Shown one piece after another: positions 35,128 through 43,380 of a stretch of 64,000 nucleotides of DNA. Positions within the stretch are counted from its first letter, which is position 1, and each line of letters begins with the position of its first letter. Source of the DNA: Romanomermis culicivorax (taxonomy: Eukaryota > Nematoda > Enoplea > Mermithida > Mermithidae); NCBI GenBank assembly GCA_963922205.1, contig CAWUHX010000156.1, positions 124,001 through 188,000 of the forward strand, in the 5' to 3' direction. A program made the position numbers and the translations under genes. The notes under the pieces are model-generated. The model was given only the letters and a program-made list of their open reading frames with translations. It was not told the origin of the DNA and did no database searches.

Positions 35128-35880
35128 CTATGCGTCTTCCATCATCGGATACTGCAGTCCAGGTGTCAAAGTCTCGAAACCTACATAGTAAAAAGTTACA
35201 TAATAGTAAGGATTCACCTTGTAAGCTTCGTCCTTTAATAATGATTTGTCGTCGCTGATTTGCAATATTTCTTCGGCTTCTCTAAATCGTAGCGGGACGA
35301 ATCCAAACCGATTTTGCCAGGGGTATACCCCTTTTTTGGATGGAAAACGGGGTTCTGACAGCGGTAACGTCGCTGCTAATTCTAAATAGTAAGCCAGGCA
35401 GTCCCCTGACTTCCAGGACATGCGTTTTATCATCTCCTGGCCTTCTTTAGTATAACTATTTAAAAAGTTATAATTTAGCAGTGCGCTAGTTTCATAGTTG
35501 CACTCCGCTCTTGAATGAGGCCATGCCAAGTGATAGGCCAATGGCATGAACTTACAGATGACCTCTAACTCTGGAAAGTTTCGCTCATCCAACATGCCCG
35601 AAATTTTGGCCAAATTTGGCGTATAAAAATTCGTTTTATACGCCTGCCTATGACCTTCTATACCCACTGGGTAATGGTTATTAGCTGAAAACACTTCCTC
35701 TGGAATTTCATCGGGCATCCCGGCCTGTTGCCAGTATAGCTTAGCGTTTTCATAAAGCGTCAAGGAAATCTTACCGTCTAAATCATACATGTAACAGAGC
35801 TCTGAGGTCTGGGGGGTTTGGAGCACTTTTTTGGGGCCGGGGGTCAGTAATTCCCAAAATGTTGGGGGGAGGGGTCCCTG
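35128..35880 (-). CDS. C-terminal domain of the exonuclease-like protein (separated from its N-terminal part)
   Basis: The frame is open from an apparent TTTCTTTCAG acceptor (about 35879) to the TAG at 35130-35128. The segment [14 protein letters not shown] matches P-L-I-Y-F-L-W-P-H-S-A-Q-E in the plus-strand exonuclease ORF, and a later F-V-P-L-R-F-R-E...Y-Y-Y-V-T-F-Y-Y-V block matches C-V-L-P-I-R-W-I-P...Y-F-M-N-C-N-F-Y-N-V. It is therefore the same protein, split here by an insert or intron. No ATG opens the frame. I do not recognise the domain outside these two copies. Confidence 0.6.
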   Translation of the reverse strand, partial: QGPLPPTFWELLTPGPKKVLQTPQTSELCYMYDLDGKISLTLYENAKLYWQQAGMPDEIPEEVFSANNHYPVGIEGHRQAYKTNFYTPNLAKISGMLDERNFPELEVICKFMPLAYHLAWPHSRAECNYETSALLNYNFLNSYTKEGQEMIKRMSWKSGDCLAYYLELAATLPLSEPRFPSKKGVYPWQNRFGFVPLRFREAEEILQISDDKSLLKDEAYKVNPYYYVTFYYVGFETLTPGLQYPMMEDA

Positions 35881-36200
35881 AAAGAAAAAAAATTAGATTT
35901 TTTCCATGAAAAATGTCCGAAAACGGTTTAAAAAGTAGTAATTTTTGTCTAAAAAATGATAAAATATGTACTTATAGCGCGAAGCGCCGAGAAAATTGAC
36001 GTTTTTGACCATTTTTTGTTCAAAAATTGACATTTTTCATAGAAAAAATGACATTTTTCAGTATTTTTCCGACTAAAACTATGGGGGTCCCTAGGGCTAC
36101 CATATGGCTAGCCATAGGATTGGAAAATCCTGGGGGGGGGGGGTGGTCGCCCAATAGCTAGCCATATGGTCGATGATTTATTGGGGGGTCCCATAGCACT
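35881..36200. repeat. insert or unspliced intron interrupting the exonuclease ORF
   Basis: Low-complexity sequence with G-runs (36131-36143), mirrored CCATATGGCTAGCCATA-like palindromes, and a GACATTTTTCA/GACGTTTTTGACC block related to 17940-18050. The right side (plus coordinates) lies just after the conserved W-D-L-D-H-T of the exonuclease protein. The nearest donor-like GTAATT is phase 1 while the acceptor is phase 0, so a simple intron does not fit. Confidence 0.5.
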
Positions 36201-37471
36201 TCCCCCCCAATTACATGTATGGTCTAAATCCCAATAGGTTCCACCTGACTTGAGATTTTCCAGGATATCCTTGGGGATATTAACCCAGTCTGGTATTTGA
36301 ACGTCCTGGATTTCGTCAGGATTGCTATCTTCAGTGTACCCATCATCCTTCATCGGTTTACTATCTCTCGGGAGCAATGGATAAAAACCACTTGGTAATT
36401 GAACTCCCTGAGGACGGACGGGGTTACACTCCGTAGGTGCGGTATAATAACCTGTGTTATTTCCCTGCATTTGTACTGCCCAACGGTTGTACATTTTGCA
36501 CTTCATCATATGGTACACCATATTAGGCTGTACCTGATCGGTTTCCAATACTGGGGAGCCTAGCCCCATTTCTCTATTTACGTTGCCCGGTATCATTAGA
36601 TATTGCTGATAAAAATGTAGGGCAACATTATTGATCTGTTTCAGATCAACCTTGTCATGATTGAAAATCTGCATTTGCATCAGCAGTTGATCGGCCATGC
36701 CATAGTGAATTGCGGCAAAGATAACCAATAAAGAATAATATGCGTCTAGAGCTGCGTACCTAAGCTCTTCTGGCAATATACCTCTTTTGGCAAACCGATC
36801 ACGGTCGGCCTTGAGTGAAAAATCATACTGATAGGGGCCCACGTCTATTAGATAAAATTCTGTGAACAGTCCCTTTAACCGAAAGGTTTCGGGACAAATA
36901 ACTGTTTGAAAACACTTTTTCTCCAGGTTAACCCCTACCATGGTTAAGGCGAAACGGTCTAAATCAAAGTAGTGACCTTTGGTCTTCCTAAGATATTCCC
37001 TTAAGGGGACAGTTTTGTCCCTGTCCTTATTGTCTTGCCCTGAACCACATACATTATAAATACTTACCAAGTCCTCCAGTACCAAATATCCGGCAAATAG
37101 CATGTCGGAATTGAGGAAGTCGTGGAGGCTTGTCCATTCCTTGAGCATCAAGGTCGTTGTATCGATAACGTACGTTTGACCGTTGGTTAGCGCGAAGCTT
37201 ACGTAATGGGCGAATTGTTTTCCCATCGGATTGTCGACCTCTCTCGTTTTGAACAAGGCGGCGACTTTATCCTGATGGACTTTTTCAACATCGAATCCAC
37301 CAACTGGTTGTCCTCTGAAGATTGAAACTTCTCGGATGAAGTGGAGTACTTGGCTGACTTTCCCAATGTCTACCATTCGAGGTTCCTTGGGATTAGCCGG
37401 CCAGTATCCAAAAGTGGCTTTGAACCACTGGTCCAGTTCGTGAATTCTCACGACCCTTTTGAAGTTGTAAT
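36108..37471 (-). CDS. DEDDy 3'-5' exonuclease-like (RNase D/EXD-type) protein of the LTR element, main exon
   Basis: Open from a TTTAG acceptor (exon starts at 37471 with AT-TAC-AAC) to 36108. Counting from the GTG at 37451: exo I is G-G-F-D-V-E (D54, E56), exo [10 protein letters not shown] (D127), exo III Y-A-A-L-D-A-Y (Y232, D236). That is the full DEDDy set of the RNase D/WRN/EXD2 superfamily, which removes nucleotides from RNA or DNA 3' ends with two metal ions. A helix before exo III matches the family's usual layout. After about residue 260 the sequence is element-specific. The last about 30 codons run into the insert and are probably not native. The plus-strand copy keeps the same residues despite strong divergence. 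Activity is predicted, not shown. Confidence 0.7.
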
Positions 37472-37668
37472 CTAAAGATTAAAGATACTATTAATTTCTG
37501 TGATTATTCCCCTTTTTTCAGCGCATTTCTCGAGTCTATACTACACCAGCACCACAACACCAAGCGGGTTAAGTTTCGCAGAAAATAAATTTAGTGCAGG
37601 GTTGTTAGGGGAGCCACTGATATACAAACATTGAGCTGGTAGGCAACTAGCACCTTACCAAATCTTAC

Positions 37669-37774
37669 TCTTGCTACCTCTATATGTTGGGGAGGGTAGA
37701 CCTGATTCGATTGTCCGCCACTTGATCGGACACCCATCTCTGACCAGCTGCTTGAGCGACCAACTACGCTCCAT
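37669..37774 (-). CDS. predicted first coding exon of the minus-strand exonuclease gene
   Basis: The ATG at 37774 opens 35 codons plus one base, ending at an A|GTAAGA donor (37669/37668). The leftover A joins AT at 37471 to give AAT (Asn), followed by Y-N-F-K-R-V-V-R. The plus-strand homologue does the same: A|GTAAGT, AAT, then Y-N-V-R-R-L-V-R. The shared phase, junction codon and following residues support the splice. Confidence 0.55.
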
Positions 37775-38911
37775 TTTTGGCGCTGTATTTACAATTTTTA
37801 TAGCGCTTGAAATTGATAATTTTTAATGATTTTGATATCGAAAAAGTGATATAATTTGATTTGATTTGAAAATAATTAATTTTTGATAAATTTTGATGAT
37901 AAAACTTTGAACGGGCTGAACCCAAGGTTCTAGGTTTCCCTTGAATCGTATAGCTCTCGGTGGTATCAGGTATATTTCCAAGTTTGGAAATTCCCTGCTT
38001 GGCTTCGAGCTTCCACTTCTCGGTACTCCTGTTTTTCATTCCCTCTAAGTTCTAACCTCGTCTGCCCTTTGGGGCGCCAAGCTGGTCTTCTAGTGACTTC
38101 TGGGCATTACCTGCGATTTCCAAGAATATTTGATAAAATAAGTTCGAAACTTACCGTCAATGAAGAAAAACCAGTTATCTTGTTGGTGTTGGGGCCTGCC
38201 GAATTCAACGTGGCGCTCTGTGTGCGACCACTCGCGCATCGGAGCTTGTTGGCAGTTCCACGCGCCCTTTCCCATTTCTTTTCTTTTCGAAATCTTTGTT
38301 TTGGAATAGTAAATTTATACATTTTCTAAAAATTTTTGAATGCTGAAAAAGTTTAATCTAGCAGTTCTGCTAATTTCCTTTTTATCGCAGTTTAGGGAAT
38401 GTTTTACTTCTTCCTTCTGATGGAAGTTTAGAATTCAGATAAGCGGGGCAGCTATAATTGATTTTAGAATAATGAAAAAAATTTGAAAATTTATATTTTT
38501 TGGAAAAATATCACAAATATTTTGGGTTGACACTTTGGTCTAAAATTCCGGAGAATTTTTCCCAAAGTCTGAGATAAATATGAAAAATTTACAAAATTAA
38601 TACTAATAATACTTAAAAGCCATAAATATTACAAAATAATACATATTTAATTTAAAAATAAGTACCTACACGCCTGAGATATATACATAATTTAAAAAAA
38701 TCAGCGCGAGATCGCGCATAGATTCGCCTTGGGTGAATTTCCAAATGATTTCATTTGGTTTGGCGCTCCAGTCCTAACTGTTTGCACCATATTGGAAAGT
38801 GACGATAACGCCAAGGTCAACAGTTCGATCCTGTTAGGGGCCATCACTTGTTGTGCAGGTCTCTTCTTAAGAGGCCTAAGAAAAGATGGAGACTTCTGGT
38901 CAGAACTGACC
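37775..38911 (-). other. leader between 5' LTR and first exon; no pol or gag
   Basis: About 1.1 kb with no reverse transcriptase, protease or integrase motif in any frame. A possible acceptor (AAATACAG) lies about 14 nt before the ATG at 37774. Near 38070, minus-strand TTGGCGCCCCAAAGGG looks like a primer-binding site in form but lies far from the LTR edge. Confidence 0.45.
38749..38843 (+). pseudogene. tRNA-Ile-like 3' half, or primer-binding-site region of the LTR element
   Basis: 38799-38843 resembles the anticodon-stem, variable, T-arm and acceptor 3' strand of a eukaryotic tRNA-Ile: GATAACGCCAAGGTC, then AACAGTTCGATCCTGTT (5-bp T stem), then AGGGGCCA. Upstream CATTTGGTTTGGCGC is D-arm-like, but a proper 5' acceptor strand is missing, so this is not a functional tRNA. 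Read on the minus strand it starts TGGCCCCTAACAGG, the form of a primer-binding site, 68 nt inside the LTR edge at 38912. Confidence 0.4.
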
Positions 38912-39467
38912 TGTTAGAACTACTCCCTTGGCTAAGCCTCGGTGATAGTGCAACAGTCCGGTTCCCCAGACCTACAAAAACAAAGATAAACTTAACCTCA
39001 AATGCAGGGCCTCACCAAAGAGCTCCGCAGTCTCCTAGCTGAGACAAGGAATCCCCTCAGGGATAGACTTACTTGAGTATAACCCTTAAAGGGTTTCCCA
39101 AAGCTTGCTGGGTGCAAGCTGGCGCCTTGGCCTTTGGCCTTCCACCTTCTACGATCAGAATTATCTAAATGAAAAATGAATATATTAAGCAATATTTCCG
39201 GCGAAATACTAAAAAGAATGTGGGAACACCACAGTTTGTAATATGTAAAATAAAGTCGAAATGCTGGCAAAACTTTTATGGACGCCAGCAATATAACAAG
39301 AATAATATTAAAAAAAAACGTTTATAGTGAACAATGATTTTCACTATCATTTTTGGTCTTTCTTTGGTGCTCCACTTCTATGCAAATGTCTGCGCCACTG
39401 GTCGTCCATTTCTTCGATTTGCATGGCGATTTCCCCACACGAATTGCCATCAACAGGGTGCCCAACA
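38912..39467 (-). repeat. LTR (5' LTR of the minus-strand element)
   Basis: 556 bp partner of 31195-31749 in the same orientation. I found no matching target-site duplication outside the pair (left flank ...GAACC, right flank TCTTC...), so one side may have been rearranged. Confidence 0.8.
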
Positions 39468-40597
39468 TCTTCAGTTTTCCGAACGTGGTCTTCATTAAAC
39501 TAGATTTCTGCCATTAAACAGTTTTCAAATTGCATGCAAACCATGAGGTAAATTTTTTTCGTAAGGCTTCTTTTTTTAGACAAAAATTTATAAATAAAGC
39601 TTCTCATCATTATTCTTCGAAATCTGGTTGATTGGCACAAATTATGAAAGTTTTTTGTGAAACTTGACGCTGTAGCTTCACCTTCAGTCTCATAATAATA
39701 GAATGGTCAGAAAAAACAATCACATATTACTTTAATGATTTTGGGACCAAAATAGATGGACGGAATTATGCGTAGCAGACGCCTTTCAACTAAGATGTCT
39801 CATGAAGACCATATCAACTTAAGCTTTCGAGATGCATTCCTTTACGCATTAATTTTTCACTGATTCTCTTGGGTCTTTTCGTTCTGCTGAACCAAATCAT
39901 CTAATTTCCTGACAAGCTTTTGTAAAATTGTTCGTCTCTATCGGCCACAAGTTTCACCCCTTTTCAGTTATCTCTGATCTCCCGAATCGACTTCTGCTTT
40001 GACTAGAAAAATAATTTTTCAAAACTTTTCCTCACGCTTTTTCTTTGAATTCGAATACACATATCTTTGAATTCGAATACACATATCTTAATGCTCGACT
40101 CAAAGACGCAGAATTCCATTCTCATCAGGAACTAAGTGCAACGAATTTTCTTCTTAGCTTCCATATCAACGAACCATGCGGAAAAAAATCGACTGGCAAA
40201 AAGTTGTGAAACCATCATGCAAGTTCTTTCTGCACAATTAACGTCCGAACATTTATGTTTTTCATCAAAAAAAAATTATTCTTGACTCGGTAAACAACGA
40301 TAAAATTACTTTAATGGTGTCAAACTCAGTTTGGGAAAATCACCGTACTACCTTTTTCGCGAAGTACATTTTAGAGCGCGATAAAACTCGGCTTTTGAAA
40401 CTTGAGTTTTAAGTCGGTTTGATAAAACTCTTCGAGAAACTCATCCATAGAGCCATGCCAACGTTTTTTCCAGCACACCGTACACCCTTATTTAAAATCT
40501 TTTCGATAACACGCACTCAACAACTAAGGGATACCCCCTGAAATCTTCGATGCAGAGAATTATTGTAGATTTTTTTGGTTAAAACATAATTCAAGCG
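39468..40597. other. unassigned spacer; small tandem duplication at about 40043-40089
   Basis: No gene. CTTTGAATTCGAATACACAT occurs twice in tandem near 40043-40089. The Ty3-like pol begins abruptly at the right edge. Confidence 0.45.
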
Positions 40598-41455
40598 TTG
40601 TGTCTCGATACCTCGACTGTCCCGTTACTGTCACCTAAATCCATCAAGCAGCTGCAAAAGTTCTTGGGGTTAGTGCAGTGGTCTAAACGATTTATCCATA
40701 ATTTAGCCTTCATCGCCCAGCCTTTATTTAAAGCCCTCGTAAAGAAAAATAGGAAGGAAAAGTTTGAACTTTCAGAGGAACAGTTAGCAGCTTTTGAAAG
40801 TGTAAAGAATGCCCTAATGACGGCACCCTTCCTTCGATATCCAGTATTCGACGGATCGGCGAGATTTGTAATTCAAACAGATGCCTCAGGAACAGCGATA
40901 GGGGCAATATTGTATCAGGAAATGGAAAATGATCGATGGACAATAGCCTACTCGAGTAGAGTTTTAAATGACGCCGAAACAAGATATTCAACAACGGAGA
41001 GAGAATGTTTAGCCGTAGTTTACGGGTTCAAGCAGTATAGGCACTACGTGATGGGATTTAGGGTCACAATCAGGACAGATCACAAACCACTTACGTGGCT
41101 TTCAGCAGAAAAACAACAAAATCAAAGGCTGTTAAAATGGGCTTTATATCTTGGTCAATTTAATTATACATTCGAATATGTAGCGGGACGAGAAAACGCC
41201 TTCACAGATTTCTTATCACGGTCCGAAGAAAAGGAAAAGATTCGAAACAAGAGACAAGAAACAAAGGAAGAAATCGAAGAGGGGAAGTTGAGTACGGAAC
41301 CTGAATGCATGGCAGTAACTCGAGCCATGACGAGACAAATGCTTGAACCCGAGACTCAAGAAACATTCATTGATCCCCCACCGCCGACGCAACAAGAAAT
41401 AGATCAAACACCGAAGGAAGCGAAAAAAGATTCCAATTGTTTTCTCTGGAATTAG
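40598..41455 (+). pseudogene. Ty3-like pol, 5'-truncated: RT thumb and RNase H
   Basis: Begins inside the reverse transcriptase, at the K-Q-L-Q-K-F-L-G-L-V segment that follows the palm domain, so the catalytic Y-x-D-D region is absent. RNase H follows with its acidic residues in place: Q-T-D-A-S-G, T-E-R-E-C-L-A-V, R-T-D-H-K-P-L-T-W and a final F-T-D-F-L-S-R. The segment then changes frame into the integrase part (overlap at 41437-41455). Upstream RT, protease and Gag are missing. It lies in the same orientation as, and upstream of, the exonuclease module at 43086. Confidence 0.85.
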
Positions 41456-42687
41456 TTAAGAAGCAACAACGATTGGATCCGAAGTTGGTGGACATTTTTC
41501 GGAACGTTGGCGAAAATAGTTCGAAAAAATACTTTAATAGTTTTCACTTAGAAAACGGAGTATTATACCACGAAAATGCCCATGGGAAAAGCCAACTAGT
41601 GATCCCATCAAGACTTAGACACCTCATTTTACATCAATATCACGGTGATACATTAATGGGGCACCAGGGAATAGACAGAATTATCGCCGCAATAGGAAAC
41701 AAGTTCTGGTGGCCAAATATGGAAGACGACATTATTAAGTGGATAAAATCCTGTGTTGTATGCCAATTATGTTGCCCCATAGCAAACCCGATCCAACCAC
41801 TTAACCCAATACCCGTCTCGTACCCTTGGGAAATAGTAGCAACCGATGTGGTCAGTATTTCGCCTCTTCGAGAAAAAAGACCATACGTTATTGTATTTAT
41901 GGACTATTTCACGAAATGGGTCGAGGCAAAATGCATTCCAGACCAAAAAGCCGACACAATAGTGAAAGCATTCATGGAGAAGGTCATTTATACTCACGGA
42001 ACACCGAAACACTTGCTGAGTGACCAAGGCTCAGCGTATATGTCCGAATTAATGCGCAACGTGTGCGATCTCCTAAAAATAAAGAAAATCAATACGACAC
42101 CATACCACCCGCAATGCAATGGTATGGTGGAAAGATTCAATAGAACGTTAATAGAGCAAATTAGGAGAGTCGCAATAACCGACCTGGACGATTGGCCCCA
42201 CTATCTGGAGCAGATTTTATTTGCGTATCGGATTACGCCTCACAAAACAACGAAAAATTCCCCCCATAGTCTATTGTATGGACATGAGGCAAGGTTCCAG
42301 ATAGATAATGAGATTGCAAGGCCAATAATTATTCAAAACAATTACGACACGTACAAATACATGTTAATGGAGCACCTCCTTAACACGTACAAAATTATCA
42401 ACGAAAATCATAAAAAATCGGCGGCCAAAAGAAAACTACAGTATGATAAGAAGGCTCGCGAAAAGACGTTCCAAACGGGAGAACTTGTTCTCTACCAGAA
42501 AGGAATTATCAAAGGGAAGGCCGACACAACAAACGACGGTCCCTACGAAGTAATTGAGACACAGAATTTAGAGAAAAATGTCATAAAAATACGTCGCGCT
42601 GGGAAACCAGATTCGCGCATACAAATAGTTTCTATAAATCGCGTAATGCCTTTTGTTACGCGAACACCCGATTTTTACTGTAACTAA
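41437..42687 (+). CDS. Ty3-like integrase part of pol
   Basis: Contains a zinc-binding H-Q-Y-H...C-V-V-C module (HHCC), then the catalytic core with A-T-D-V-V, L-S-D-Q-G-S-A-Y and G-M-V-E-R-F-N-R. The second Asp and the Glu are separated by exactly 35 residues (DD35E). Near the C-terminus is the G-P-Y-E-V motif of the GPY/F module, and no chromodomain. The frame differs from that of RNase H upstream, so one indel (or a frameshift) separates them. The integrase itself looks intact and may be relatively young. No independent start codon at its beginning is convincing. Confidence 0.85.
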   Translation: MFSLELVKKQQRLDPKLVDIFRNVGENSSKKYFNSFHLENGVLYHENAHGKSQLVIPSRLRHLILHQYHGDTLMGHQGIDRIIAAIGNKFWWPNMEDDIIKWIKSCVVCQLCCPIANPIQPLNPIPVSYPWEIVATDVVSISPLREKRPYVIVFMDYFTKWVEAKCIPDQKADTIVKAFMEKVIYTHGTPKHLLSDQGSAYMSELMRNVCDLLKIKKINTTPYHPQCNGMVERFNRTLIEQIRRVAITDLDDWPHYLEQILFAYRITPHKTTKNSPHSLLYGHEARFQIDNEIARPIIIQNNYDTYKYMLMEHLLNTYKIINENHKKSAAKRKLQYDKKAREKTFQTGELVLYQKGIIKGKADTTNDGPYEVIETQNLEKNVIKIRRAGKPDSRIQIVSINRVMPFVTRTPDFYCN

Positions 42688-43085
42688 TAATTCATTTTTA
42701 TCATTCTCGTTGTGCGTTCTGTTCGAATTAATTTTATTCGTACCTTTTAATGCCCTATGTATTGTATTTTTTCTAACCTTTTCCCCTTTCTTCTTTTTCA
42801 ATTTTTAATTGTACTGACTTATTTTTGGCAACTTTATGGCAAGTTTTAGGCATTTACCAAAAAATTACGACGCCGGAAAATTTTAATGGGCCAAATAATA
42901 TTTTTTCACGCGCTTAGTGTGAGAAAATTAAAGGTTTATAAGTCCCGAGAAAATCATCCCCGAATTATAAAGTCCGTGAATTCGAAGAATTATGGAGTTA
43001 TTTTTTAGATTTAATTTACAGAGACTTAGTATATTAATAATTTTCGTCGATTGGAGATTTCAAGAAATTCGAATCCGAACGTGAT
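42688..43085 (+). other. pol to exonuclease-gene spacer with candidate subgenomic splice acceptor
   Basis: 400 nt AT-rich. TTTAATTTACAG ends at about 43021, 65 nt before the ATG at 43086, the kind of acceptor used to make a spliced subgenomic mRNA for a third ORF. This is inference. Confidence 0.35.
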
Positions 43086-43170
43086 ATGGCAACGTCCAGT
43101 ATCGTCGAAATTGATAGCACCTTCGGGCAGCCTCAAGATCGGCAAGATAATACAAATTTTCAAATCAGTA
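43086..43170 (+). CDS. predicted first coding exon of the plus-strand exonuclease gene
   Basis: The ATG at 43086 gives 28 codons plus one base (M-A-T-S-S-I-V-E-I-D-S...), ending at a strong A|GTAAGT donor (43170/43171). The phase and joined codon (AAT) agree with the acceptor TTTTAAG at 43380. The main exon has no ATG near its start, so a spliced leader exon is needed. Confidence 0.6.
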
Positions 43171-43380
43171 GTAAGTTTGGGAAAGGTAGAATATGTCATG
43201 AAATTTTTCGGAATGGGACTCTAAGTTGACCGGCCGGCAATTTATATGCCGAGGATTTTGGGTGTTTGAGAGCCTGATCAACTCCCCTTCGTCCAAATTT
43301 ATTCTTGTGCATTTGAGTCGTTTTTGTTTCGAAATCATTATCAAAAAGTTGTAGTTAGAAAAGTGTATGAAAATTTTAAG

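Noticed and set aside
38749-38843. Functional tRNA-Ile gene
   Set aside because: No 5' acceptor strand pairs with AGGGGCC and the anticodon arm is not formed.
37775-38911. Hidden gag or RT in the minus element leader
   Set aside because: No frame shows RT, protease, integrase or zinc-knuckle motifs.
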